Positions 17,088 to 23,933 of a stretch of DNA of 64,000 nt are shown piece after piece; the stretch's first letter is position 1; each line of letters starts with the position of its first letter. The notes under the pieces were generated by a model. The model made no database searches and was not told the DNA's origin. It was given only the letters and a program-made list of their open reading frames with translations. Source of the stretch: an uncultured Prevotella sp. (GTDB lineage Bacteria; Bacteroidota; Bacteroidia; Bacteroidales; Bacteroidaceae); NCBI GenBank assembly GCA_900315775.1, contig ONAJ01000015.1:59547-123546 (forward strand). Reading direction: 5' to 3'. The position numbers and the translations under genes are program-made.

Positions 17088-17456
17088 TTATTTATTCTCC
17101 CACTCCACCCAGTTGGTTTCTGTGAGATATTTTTCTATTTGAGTACGGAGAGGAAGAAGGTCATCTTCTATAACATATTTTATCTCATTCTCGTCAATTT
17201 GATAATAATCATGAACAAGGACATGACGCATCTTTTCAATAACTTTCCACGGAGTTGTAACATGAGAATCCTTAAACTGTGGGGTTAGTTTATATGCAGC
17301 TTCGCCAACTATTTCAATGTTTTTTACAATGCCGTAGTATTCAATTTTATCTTTTTGTAATTTGTCGAACGACTTATCCTTCATAAAATCTAATATACGG
17401 TCTATAGCTTCAAGCATGTGTTCTAAACGACCTTTATCTCTAATTGGCTCTCTCAT
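17088..17456 (-). CDS. hepT: HepT-like toxin (HEPN ribonuclease)
   Basis: A 122-residue all-helical DUF86/HepT protein. It carries the HEPN catalytic motif R-x4-H-x-Y as RHVLVHDYY near residues 77-85, and the family segment GIVKNIEIVGEAAYKL near 42-57. HepT toxins are RNases held inactive by AMPylation from their MntA partner. The gene overlaps the end of mntA by 17 nt on the same strand, the usual arrangement. All key residues seem intact, so the toxin is probably functional. Confidence 0.9.
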   Translation of the reverse strand: MREPIRDKGRLEHMLEAIDRILDFMKDKSFDKLQKDKIEYYGIVKNIEIVGEAAYKLTPQFKDSHVTTPWKVIEKMRHVLVHDYYQIDENEIKYVIEDDLLPLRTQIEKYLTETNWVEWENK

Positions 17457-17682
17457 AAATCAAAATTTTATCACGATCAGCACTTTTTGTAGCAAAAGGT
17501 AGCAACGTCCCATTAACAACCAAGTCTATAGGGCGATTCAATTTTTGTTCTAAATCAACAATCATACCAGCATGTTTCATTAGACTCACACGAGAATTTT
17601 TGTCAAATTCAACAAGTATATCCACATCGCTTTCCGGGGTTTCCTCACCGCGGGCGAAGGAGCCAAAAAGCCAAGCTTTCAA
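17440..17682 (-). CDS. mntA: MntA-like minimal nucleotidyltransferase antitoxin; start codon unclear
   Basis: Minimal nucleotidyltransferase with GSFARGEETPESDVD, the GS-x10-D-x-D active site, then DLEQKLNRPIDLV. It neutralises HepT by AMPylating its catalytic Tyr. The reading frame continues upstream of TTG 17680-17682 with good family sequence (SYLIAEYFKTQPVLKAWLFG) back to a stop near 17750, but contains no ATG. GTG is also absent; CTG at 17713-17715 or TTG at 17682 would have to serve. The original 5' end may have been replaced by the AT-rich sequence next to it, in which case antitoxin expression is compromised. Confidence 0.8.
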   Translation of the reverse strand: MKAWLFGSFARGEETPESDVDILVEFDKNSRVSLMKHAGMIVDLEQKLNRPIDLVVNGTLLPFATKSADRDKILIYERAN

Positions 17683-17928
17683 AACTGGTTGCGTCTTGAA
17701 ATACTCTGCTATCAGGTACGAATAAGCGAGGACAAATCCAAAAAATATTTATATTTTTATTGATTTGATTTTAGAACCTGGAAATTTTAATTTCATAGTT
17801 TCTGGAATCAAAACAAGAAGAAAGAGCATTCTTTCATTTGTCGAGCGGGAGTACCTTCGACGAAGTCAAAGTTACATACCCGCAATGAAATTATAAAATA
17901 AAAAGTTGTATACTATTTTCTTCACCTC
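17683..17928. other. Gene-free interval upstream of mntA
   Basis: It holds the in-frame N-terminal remnant of mntA (17683-17745), a minus-strand TAACTTTG (-7 type, 17867-17874) and short inverted repeats (CTTCG-A-CGAAG near 17854-17864). No other gene is seen. Confidence 0.4.
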
Positions 17929-18093
17929 CTACTTACCACTCACCTCAACAATTTCATTCTTCAGCATTTCCACAATGTCTGCATGTTTGTCACGGGCTAT
18001 AATGTGCATGAATATACTATAGCCATAGCCATTCTCGTAATTATCAAGACGAATGGGTGTATTGGATACACCAACTACTTGGTGACTTGACAT
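17929..18093 (-). CDS. Small protein of unknown function (54 residues)
   Basis: ATG 18091-18093 to TAG 17929-17931. The sequence reads MSSHQVVGVSNTPIRLDNYE, then GYGYSIFMHIIARDKHADIV, ending EVSGK. It has a mixed composition without membrane segment or signal. It is third in a minus-strand micro-operon with 18101-18310 (7-nt gap) and 18310-18462. The family was not recognised; it may be a remnant or a genuine partner. Confidence 0.5.
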   Translation of the reverse strand: MSSHQVVGVSNTPIRLDNYENGYGYSIFMHIIARDKHADIVEMLKNEIVEVSGK

Positions 18094-18100
18094 ATATGTA

Positions 18101-18310
18101 TCAAAAATGTGTGTAGCCAGTTATATCATGTAATACATCTTGCTCTGTTGTATCTTCTCCACTAATTCTGTCAATAATCAGTTCGCTGATATCTAAATTT
18201 AATTCTGTTAAATGGCGACTTAGCTTGTCGGACAAGACATCAAGCTTTACAGGTGATAGCAATATACGATACTCACTACCTCTTCGTACAATAGAATAGG
18301 ATGCTTTCAT
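18101..18310 (-). CDS. Small protein of unknown function (69 residues)
   Basis: Starts MKASYSIVRRGSEYRILLSP and continues with a segment rich in Leu, Ser and Asp (LSDKLSRHLTELNLDISELI). Its ATG shares one nucleotide with the TAA of the upstream 50-residue gene (TAATG), so the two are translationally coupled. The size and coupling resemble toxin-antitoxin pairs, and the neighbourhood already contains MntA/HepT, but no toxin motif was recognised. Confidence 0.6.
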   Translation of the reverse strand: MKASYSIVRRGSEYRILLSPVKLDVLSDKLSRHLTELNLDISELIIDRISGEDTTEQDVLHDITGYTHF

Positions 18311-18462
18311 TATGACAGAATTACACGACGATCGAACTCCTCTGGCTTCATATTGCGCAACTGCTCCAACTGCTCAAGCTTATGCTGCCTGAGTTCTTCC
18401 AAAGCATTCAAAACCTTCTTTGAAGGCTTGTTTATAACCAAAGTATCTTTAGTGTATGCCAT
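18310..18462 (-). CDS. Small helical protein of unknown function (50 residues)
   Basis: ATG 18460-18462 to TAA 18310-18312. The sequence runs MAYTKDTLVINKPSKK, then an amphipathic helix VLNALEELRQHKLEQLEQLR, and ends EEFDRRVILS. A perfect TAnnTTTG element (TAATTTTG, minus strand) lies 29 nt upstream, so the unit is likely transcribed. As the first gene of a coupled pair with a short helical product it could be an antitoxin-like protein. This is inferred from layout alone. Confidence 0.6.
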   Translation of the reverse strand: MAYTKDTLVINKPSKKVLNALEELRQHKLEQLEQLRNMKPEEFDRRVILS

Positions 18463-18490
18463 AATTTTGTTATACATATGTTCTCAGGTG

Positions 18491-18498
18491 CAAAATTA
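18491..18498 (-). promoter_or_regulatory. -7 promoter element of the small three-gene operon
   Basis: Minus-strand TAATTTTG, an exact TAnnTTTG match, 29 nt before the ATG at 18462. Confidence 0.65.
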
Positions 18499-18500
18499 CG

Positions 18501-18605
18501 AATAAGTGAAGAGAATACAAAATAAATCACGATTTATTTTTATTCTTGAACGAGAGAAGTTCCCTTGAACGAAGTGAAAAATTTATCAAATAAGCGAGGA
18601 CAACA
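18501..18605. repeat. Dispersed AT-rich repeat, copy 2
   Basis: Contains the palindrome AAAATAAATC-ACG-ATTTATTTT and GTGAAAAATTTATCAAA, both shared with 7481-7575. AATAAGCGAGGACAA at 18590-18603 recurs near 17721. Confidence 0.6.
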
Positions 18606-18685
18606 TATAATAAAAACTTTTTTTCTCATAACACTTAACAACTTAACTAAAAACGCCTAAAACTCCGATAAATAAAGGGCGCAAG

Positions 18686-18718
18686 CAACGTTAAGTGTTG
18701 TCCAAACACTTAACGTTG
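18686..18718. repeat. Perfect 14-bp inverted repeat with 5-nt loop
   Basis: CAACGTTAAGTGTT (18686-18699), loop GTCCA, then AACACTTAACGTTG (18705-18718). It is built from two inverted copies of the decamer. Confidence 0.85.
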
Positions 18719-18765
18719 ACTTAACTAAGACTTAACAGTCTCAGCCTCCCCGAGGGTGCTTTTTC

Positions 18766-18834
18766 AGAGAGGAGAGAGGAAAGGCTACGGGTAGGCGAGC
18801 GAAGCTCGGGAATGAGAGGAGTGAGGAGAGAGAT
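18766..18834. repeat. Purine-rich 7-bp-period repeats, two short runs
   Basis: AGAGAGG twice at 18766-18779, and GAGAGGA, GTGAGGA, GAGAGAT at 18814-18834. The second run shares GAGAGGAGTGAGGAGAGA with the array inside thrC (22944-22978). Confidence 0.7.
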
Positions 18835-18905
18835 GTGTTTTAAACCCTTCAGTACTCCCCTCCTTTTTGGGAAAGGCTACGGGTAGGCGAGCTTGCTCGG
18901 GAATG
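18778..18905. repeat. Direct repeat pair of about 36 bp
   Basis: Copies at 18778-18814 and 18870-18905 share GGAAAGGCTACGGGTAGG, then CGAGC, then GCTCGGGAATG. They differ only in the small loop (GAA or TT) of the CGAGC/GCTCG stem. Confidence 0.8.
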
Positions 18906-18982
18906 GCGGTTGGGGGTAGGCTGTTAAGTGTTAGTTAAGTGTTTGAGCAACACTTAACGTGCCCGAAACACCGATAAACAGA

Positions 18983-19030
18983 GGGCGGAGCGGCAATTTT
19001 GCACCCGGGCGGAGCGGCAATTTTGCACCC
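18983..19030. repeat. Perfect tandem duplication of a 24-bp unit
   Basis: Two exact copies at 18983-19006 and 19007-19030, each beginning GGGCGGAGCGGCAATT and ending TTGCACCC. Confidence 0.9.
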
Positions 19031-19109
19031 TAAATGTTAAGTGTTGATGAAAAATTCTTTTTTCAGGATTTGTCTAAAGCGATGTGTAAGTAGGCTAGTT
19101 TTAGTGTGT

Positions 19110-19144
19110 AAGTAGCCTACTTTTACGATGAAAGTAGGCTACTT
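19110..19144. repeat. Perfect 14-bp inverted repeat upstream of the folK-like gene
   Basis: AAGTAGCCTACTTT (19110-19123) pairs with AAAGTAGGCTACTT (19131-19144) around a 7-nt loop. A third partial copy (AAGTAGGCTA) is at about 19088. No T run follows. It may be a regulator site or a structured element. Confidence 0.7.
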
Positions 19145-19192
19145 ATAGGTCGGATTACCAATATCGGGAAAACAAAGAAAAATGAAATTTTC

Positions 19193-19224
19193 TTTGGTTT
19201 TCCACTCGGTTTGCACTATCTTTG
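19193..19224 (+). promoter_or_regulatory. Promoter of the folK-like gene
   Basis: TTTG (-33) at 19193-19196 and TATCTTTG (-7) at 19217-19224, spaced 20 nt. Transcription would start at or next to the ATG at 19230, giving an essentially leaderless mRNA. Confidence 0.8.
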
Positions 19225-19229
19225 TCCCC

Positions 19230-19604
19230 ATGAAAAGAGTGATAATAGAAGTTGGAACGAATATAAACCAGCGCGATAATGCCCGACTGGTGCGCGAGGA
19301 CTTGTATGCGAAGTTCGGTAACGATATACGGTTTTCGCCCTCTATGAAGACGAAACCGGTGGATGGTGGCGACGGCTATTACATTAACTACCTGGCGGAG
19401 ATTCATACTGACATGCCCTACGACGAGTTGCGTGCGTGGTTCAAGGACCTGGAGCAGGAGTGCGGGCGCAACAAGGAAGATACGCAGGACGGATGGGTGC
19501 CACTGGACATAGACATACTGGAATATGACGGTACGCGCTTTAGCGAAAAGGACTGGGAACGTTCGTATGTTAAGGAATTGCTTAAGGAAATGAGAATAAA
19601 ATGA
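19230..19604 (+). CDS. folK: HPPK (FolK)-like protein, short form
   Basis: A 124-residue protein related to 6-hydroxymethyl-dihydropterin pyrophosphokinase, which adds pyrophosphate from ATP to the pterin in folate synthesis. Visible are the N-terminal IIEVGTNINQRDNA (family G-S/T-N start), SMKTKPVDGGDGYYINYLAEI, and VPLDIDILEYDG matching the metal-binding R-x-L-D-x-D-x-x motif. Family members are usually about 160 residues, so this is short and the activity is likely but not certain. The start was placed at ATG 19230 because the -7 element lies inside the longer frame. The stop overlaps the next gene (ATGA). Confidence 0.75.
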   Translation: MKRVIIEVGTNINQRDNARLVREDLYAKFGNDIRFSPSMKTKPVDGGDGYYINYLAEIHTDMPYDELRAWFKDLEQECGRNKEDTQDGWVPLDIDILEYDGTRFSEKDWERSYVKELLKEMRIK

Positions 19605-20842
19605 TGAAGAGATTTACTATTATAATACTGATACTGACACTTGCGACGAGTATTAGGGCGCAGAAGTTTGACGACTACTTTGCTGACGCCACGCTGCGAC
19701 TGGACTACACCTTTAGCGGTGGCGTGAAGAGGACTTCGATTTATCTGGACAAGCTGAACTATATTCCCCGATGGTACGGCAAGCGTAAGCGACTGGCGGA
19801 GGTACCTATGGAGGGTAACGGACAGGTTGTGGTGAAGAGCAGAAAAGATAAGAGGATTATATACAGGAACTCCTTCTCCACCCTATATCAGGAATGGCTT
19901 ACAACTCCTGAGGCAGAGAGTGTTAGCATGTCGTTTGAGAACGTTTTCCTTATGCCGATGCCGAAGGACACGGTGGAAGTGACAATAAACCTAATGAACA
20001 ACCGCCGAGAGATTACAGCAACGATGACTCACACGGTGGTGCCGACGGACATACTGATACACCACATAGGGGAACGTTACGTGACGCCTTACGACATAGT
20101 ACAGAAACCGGCGGACACGACGCGCTGCATACACATAGCATACATAGCGGAAGGATACAAGGAGGAGGAAATGGGAACATTCCTCGAAGATGTTAACATA
20201 GCAAACGAAGCTCTCTTCGCCCACGAACCGTTCAAGAGCATGCGCAACCGCTTCGAAGTGGTGGCGGTAAAGGCTCCTTCCAAAGAGAGCGGAACGAGTG
20301 AGCCGAGCAACGGAATATGGCGCAATACGGCACTTGGGAGTCACTTCGATACTTTCTACAGCAAACGTTACCTAACCACGCTGAACCTTAAACAGTTACA
20401 CGACTGGCTTGCAGGCACTCCGTACGAGCATATCATAGTGCTGGTGAACACGAGTCATTATGGTGGCGGCGGAATACTTAACAGCTATAACCTGTCGATG
20501 ACACACCACCCGAAATTCCGTCCCGTAGTGGTACACGAGTTCGGACATTCCTTTGCAGGACTCGCCGACGAATATGCATACGAGAACGAACCAATACCCA
20601 TGTATCCCGCCGACGTGGAGCCGTGGGAGAAGAACATAACGACAAAGGTGGACTTCCGCGACAAATGGGAAACGTTGCTGACAAAAGACAACAGCGTAGG
20701 GTTCTACGAAGGTGCCGGTTACAGTCTTAACGGTGTATATCGTGGTTGCGAGGACTGTCGTATGCGTACGAACGAGAATCCGGAGTTCTGTCCCGTGTGT
20801 AAGAAGGTGATTACCGAGGTTATAGAGTTCTATACGGAATAG
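19601..20842 (+). CDS. Secreted M64-family metallopeptidase
   Basis: 413 residues with a signal peptide (IIILILTLATSIRA). An N-terminal beta domain spans ~25-165. The peptidase domain holds the zinc motif VVHEFGHSFAGLADEY near residues 307-322 (HExxH plus a downstream acidic residue), preceded by YGGGG and followed by a Cys-rich C-terminus (CEDCRMR, FCPVCKKVI). M64 proteins include IgA1-cleaving enzymes and are common in Bacteroidales. It is translationally coupled to the folK-like gene by a 4-nt overlap. A digestive or host-protein-degrading role is likely; substrate unknown. Confidence 0.88.
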   Translation: MMKRFTIIILILTLATSIRAQKFDDYFADATLRLDYTFSGGVKRTSIYLDKLNYIPRWYGKRKRLAEVPMEGNGQVVVKSRKDKRIIYRNSFSTLYQEWLTTPEAESVSMSFENVFLMPMPKDTVEVTINLMNNRREITATMTHTVVPTDILIHHIGERYVTPYDIVQKPADTTRCIHIAYIAEGYKEEEMGTFLEDVNIANEALFAHEPFKSMRNRFEVVAVKAPSKESGTSEPSNGIWRNTALGSHFDTFYSKRYLTTLNLKQLHDWLAGTPYEHIIVLVNTSHYGGGGILNSYNLSMTHHPKFRPVVVHEFGHSFAGLADEYAYENEPIPMYPADVEPWEKNITTKVDFRDKWETLLTKDNSVGFYEGAGYSLNGVYRGCEDCRMRTNENPEFCPVCKKVITEVIEFYTE

Positions 20843-20876
20843 TGGTTAGTGGTTAGAGGTTAGAGGTTAGAGGCTA
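20842..20876. repeat. 7-bp tandem repeat directly before a start codon
   Basis: GTGGTTA twice, GAGGTTA twice, then GAGGCTA, running from the stop of the M64 gene to the ATG at 20876. Repeat number sets the distance between the two genes and the sequence in the ribosome-binding region. Confidence 0.85.
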
Positions 20877-21484
20877 TGAATTATAGGTATTGGATGATAG
20901 CTTTGTTGTTTTACTGCGGTATTAGTGTCGTAGCACAGAATAATGCGAGTGGTAAGGAGCAGCTGACGCACGCTATGGAGTACTTCAGCAGCGGAAAATA
21001 CCACGAGGCGCTGCTGTTGTTCCAGAAGCTTGACAAGAAGTATGACCTGAACCCGCGTTTCCACGCCTATATGGGTGTGTGCTACTATTACGACTGGGAG
21101 TATAAGAAAGCGTGCGAATATCTTGACGAGGCTATTCCGAAACTTGACGCCTATGCGCCCCACGAGCGTAGCGTTTACTACTACGCAGCTGCCGAGAGTC
21201 ACTTTAACCTGGAGCAATATGCAGAGGCGCTACCCTACTACGAGCGTCAGTTGACCGTTTGTTTCGACAACGAAAAAGCCGACGCGCTGTATCGCATCGG
21301 CTTCTGTTATCTTTTTGCCAACAATAAAGAGCTGGCTCTTGAATATTTCCGTTCTGCCCTCGCCTACTACCAGACCTACCGTGATACGCCAGAACTGAAG
21401 GCGCGTATTACGCAACTGCAGAAGATGGTGGCAGGACTGGCGGCTACTTTGGAAGCTTCTTCTGCCACTCCCAAGCACTCCTGA
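20876..21484 (+). CDS. Secreted TPR-repeat protein
   Basis: 202 residues with a signal peptide (WMIALLFYCGISVVAQ) and TPR units: AMEYFSSGKYHEALLLFQKL (~33-52), ACEYLDEAIPKL (~83-94), AAAESHFNLEQYAEALPYYE (~104-123) and ALYRIGFCYLFANNKELALE (~137-156). It is a periplasmic protein-protein interaction scaffold with unknown partner, and probably co-transcribed with the M64 peptidase. The untranslated gap consists wholly of the 7-bp repeats. The 3' end overlaps the convergent galE gene by 41 nt. Confidence 0.8.
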   Translation: MNYRYWMIALLFYCGISVVAQNNASGKEQLTHAMEYFSSGKYHEALLLFQKLDKKYDLNPRFHAYMGVCYYYDWEYKKACEYLDEAIPKLDAYAPHERSVYYYAAAESHFNLEQYAEALPYYERQLTVCFDNEKADALYRIGFCYLFANNKELALEYFRSALAYYQTYRDTPELKARITQLQKMVAGLAATLEASSATPKHS

Positions 21485-22472
21485 GGACGTCCTCAATCTT
21501 TGCTTCCGCCTTCCAACCGAGAACATTATTTGCCTTATCGACATTGCCCCAAACCTTTTCGATGTCGCCCTCGCGACGTGGAGCATATTCCCAGTTGACC
21601 TTTACGCCAGTAGCTTTCTCGAAACCTTCAACAACTTCGAGGGTGCTGAGTCCACGACCTGTACCGATGTTGAATACCTCAACAGCATCGGTGTCGGGCT
21701 TGTCGAGCACGCGCTCCATAGCCTTCACATGAGCCTTAGCAAGGTCCACAACATAAATATAGTCGCGAATACAGGTGCCGTCGGGAGTGTTGTAGTCATT
21801 ACCGAAAATCTTCAGCTGCTTGCGGATACCGATAGCAGTCTGGGTGACGAAAGGAATGAGGTTCATAGGAACACCGTTAGGCAACTCACCGATAAGTGCT
21901 GTGGGGTGAGCACCAATAGGATTGAAGTAGCGCAGGATGACCGCCTTGATAGCAGCACCACTATGTATGTAGTCCTGGATAATCTCTTCGTTAATCTGCT
22001 TGGTGTTACCGTATGGCGACAGCGCCTTCTGAATGGGTGCCTCCTCGGTTACAGGCAGGTTCTCCTTTGACGGCTGACCGTAAACGGTGCAGGAACTTGA
22101 GAAGATGATGCCCTTAACGTCGTACTTCGGCATAAGCTCCAACAGGTTAAGCAACGAAGTGATGTTGTTGCGATAGTACATAAGTGGCTTCTCAACACTC
22201 TCGCCGACAGCCTTGGATGCCGCAAAGTGAATAATACCCTTGATGTCGTTGTACTTCTTGAATACACCCTCGAGAGCCTGCATGTCACAGCAGTCAACCT
22301 GCTCGAAGGCAGGACGGATTCCTGTGATTTTCTCTATGCCGTCAACGACGTCGGCCTTAGAATTTGAAAGGTTGTCAACGATAACAACTTTATAGCCTGC
22401 TTCCTGAAGTTCAACTGTGGTGTGGCTGCCTATAAAGCCCGTTCCACCAGTCACTAATATCGTTTGTTTCAT
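21444..22472 (-). CDS. galE: UDP-glucose 4-epimerase
   Basis: 342 residues. Short-chain dehydrogenase fold with NAD-binding GGTGFIGSH at residues 8-16 and the catalytic Y-x3-K in SPYGNTKQ; the C-terminal NIGTGRGLS and REGDIEKVW segments are typical of GalE. It interconverts UDP-glucose and UDP-galactose for the Leloir pathway and surface glycans. ATG 22470-22472 was chosen because the longer open frame runs through the promoter (TACCTTTG, minus strand, 22508-22515). The promoter region is shared divergently with thrC. Confidence 0.95.
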   Translation of the reverse strand: MKQTILVTGGTGFIGSHTTVELQEAGYKVVIVDNLSNSKADVVDGIEKITGIRPAFEQVDCCDMQALEGVFKKYNDIKGIIHFAASKAVGESVEKPLMYYRNNITSLLNLLELMPKYDVKGIIFSSSCTVYGQPSKENLPVTEEAPIQKALSPYGNTKQINEEIIQDYIHSGAAIKAVILRYFNPIGAHPTALIGELPNGVPMNLIPFVTQTAIGIRKQLKIFGNDYNTPDGTCIRDYIYVVDLAKAHVKAMERVLDKPDTDAVEVFNIGTGRGLSTLEVVEGFEKATGVKVNWEYAPRREGDIEKVWGNVDKANNVLGWKAEAKIEDVLRSAWEWQKKLPK

Positions 22473-22507
22473 TTTAGTAAATTTAAAATTTATGTTATCA
22501 ACGAGTG

Positions 22508-22515
22508 CAAAGGTA
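22508..22515 (-). promoter_or_regulatory. -7 promoter element of galE
   Basis: Minus-strand TACCTTTG, 36 nt upstream of the ATG. It is divergent from the thrC promoter 33 bp away. Confidence 0.75.
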
Positions 22516-22547
22516 TGATTTTTCTTGCACATCTCAAAATATCTGCG

Positions 22548-22555
22548 TACTTTTG
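22548..22555 (+). promoter_or_regulatory. -7 promoter element of thrC
   Basis: TACTTTTG, 21 nt before the ATG at 22577; TTG at 22524-22526 could be the -33 element. Confidence 0.75.
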
Positions 22556-22576
22556 TCGGACAAAAAATTCTTAACA

Positions 22577-23881
22577 ATGAAATATTACAGCACAAACAAA
22601 AAGGCACCGATAGCTACTCTCGAGAAAGCTGTGGTGAAAGGATTGGCAGAAGACAGAGGTCTATATATGCCTGAAAGGATAAAGACATTAGACAGTAAGT
22701 TCTTCGACGAGATGCCGGAAATGACATTCCAGGAGATAGCGCTAACTGTTGCTGACGCCTTCTTCGGCGAGGATGTGGAGCCGGAGGCTCTGAAGCGCAT
22801 CGTCTATGACACGCTACAGTTTGACTGCCCGCTGGTGAAGGTTACTGACAACATCTATTCTCTGGAGCTTTTCCACGGACCTACCCTTGCCTTCAAGGAT
22901 GTGGGTGCACGCTTTATGGCGCGTCTGCTACAATATTTTATTAAGGAGAGGAGAGAGGAGAGAGGAGTGAGGAGAGATATCAACGTGCTCGTGGCAACGA
23001 GTGGCGACACGGGTTCTGCTGTTGCCAACGGTTTCCTCGGTGTTGACGGCATCAACGTATATGTGCTGTACCCAAAGGGAAAGGTAAGTAGAATTCAGGA
23101 GTCGCAGTTTACTACCCTCGGCAAGAACATCACCGCCATAGAAGTTGACGGAGTCTTCGACGACTGTCAGACGCTGGTGAAGAATGCCTTTATGGACGAA
23201 GAGCTTAACAAGCACATGCGTCTTACATCGGCAAACTCTATCAACGTGGCTCGTTTCCTGCCACAGGCGTTCTACTACTTCTATGCGGTAGCGCAGCTTG
23301 GCAAGGGAGCAAGACCCGTCATCTGCGTCCCCAGTGGAAACTTCGGCAATATCTGTGCTGCACTCTTCGGAGCAAAGATGGGTATGCCGGTAAGACGTTT
23401 CATAGCTGCCAATAACGCCAACGACATAGTATATAAGTATCTGCAGACGGGAAAATACGAGCCGAAGCCATCGATACAGACACTCGCCAACGCTATGGAC
23501 GTAGGCGACCCATCGAACTTCGCACGTATCCTCGACCTCTTTCAGAACGACTACAGCGCAATAAGCGGACACATAAGCGGAGCAACATACAGCGACGAAC
23601 AGATACGCAACATCATGCGCGAATGCTACAAGGAGAATGGATATATTCTTGACCCGCACGGAGCATGCGGATATCAGGCGCTGAAGGAACAGTTGCAGCC
23701 AGGAGAGGTTGGAGTGTTCTGCGAAACAGCACATCCCGCAAAGTTCAAGGAGAAGGTTGACGAGATTCTCTCCATAGATGTAGAAATACCGGAACGACTT
23801 GCCGCCTTCATGAAGGGCACGAAGAAAAGCGTACCGATGTCGAAGGAGTTCAAAGATTTCAAGGCATTCTTAATGAAATAA
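22577..23881 (+). CDS. thrC: Threonine synthase
   Basis: 434 residues, PLP-dependent: converts O-phosphohomoserine to threonine. Visible are the N-terminal MKYYSTNKKAPIATLEKAV, the PLP lysine in HGPTLAFKDVGARFM (~95-109), VATSGDTGSAVANG (~139-152), and VPSGNFGNICAALFG. ATG 22577 follows its promoter; the longer frame does not. Residues ~123-134 (KERREERGVRRD) are encoded by a purine-rich 7-bp repeat inserted in a surface loop between two conserved motifs. The frame is open in this sequence, but gain or loss of a unit would shift it. Confidence 0.95.
   Translation: MKYYSTNKKAPIATLEKAVVKGLAEDRGLYMPERIKTLDSKFFDEMPEMTFQEIALTVADAFFGEDVEPEALKRIVYDTLQFDCPLVKVTDNIYSLELFHGPTLAFKDVGARFMARLLQYFIKERREERGVRRDINVLVATSGDTGSAVANGFLGVDGINVYVLYPKGKVSRIQESQFTTLGKNITAIEVDGVFDDCQTLVKNAFMDEELNKHMRLTSANSINVARFLPQAFYYFYAVAQLGKGARPVICVPSGNFGNICAALFGAKMGMPVRRFIAANNANDIVYKYLQTGKYEPKPSIQTLANAMDVGDPSNFARILDLFQNDYSAISGHISGATYSDEQIRNIMRECYKENGYILDPHGACGYQALKEQLQPGEVGVFCETAHPAKFKEKVDEILSIDVEIPERLAAFMKGTKKSVPMSKEFKDFKAFLMK
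22944..22978. repeat. 7-bp tandem repeat inside thrC
   Basis: Five units, AGGAGAG, GAGAGAG, GAGAGAG, GAGTGAG and GAGAGAT, within the coding region. They are closely related to the intergenic runs at 18766-18834. Confidence 0.85.
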
Positions 23882-23883
23882 AA

Positions 23884-23915
23884 AATAATCCCTGGCCAAA
23901 CGGTCAGGGATTATT
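23884..23915. terminator. Bidirectional terminator between thrC and rnfA
   Basis: AATAATCCCTGGCC (23884-23897), loop of 4, then GGTCAGGGATTATT (23902-23915). It is flanked by A-rich and T-containing sequence and sits between convergent genes. Confidence 0.8.
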
Positions 23916-23933
23916 GTATAATCGAAATGACGA

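Larger units (their letters stand above)
18630..19045. repeat. Cluster of seven exact GTTAAGTGTT decamers
   Basis: Plus orientation at 18690, 18923, 18934 and 19036. Minus orientation (AACACTTAAC) at 18630, 18705 and 18949. Looser CTTAAC half-sites lie between 18641 and 18736. Two inverted site pairs (18630/18690 and 18949/19036) each enclose a shared core, CCGATAAA-n-A-n-AGGGCG (about 18665 and 18971). It could be an operator or iteron array, or the ends of small mobile elements. The 767-nt interval 18463-19229 contains no gene. Confidence 0.75.

Noticed and set aside
18630-19045. Replication origin based on clustered sites
   Set aside because: The decamer is unlike a DnaA box (TTATNCACA), and dnaA, dnaN or a plasmid rep gene is not adjacent. 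An operator or mobile-element explanation is simpler.
22928-23734. 268-codon minus-strand ORF
   Set aside because: Antisense shadow of thrC without promoter or recognisable features.
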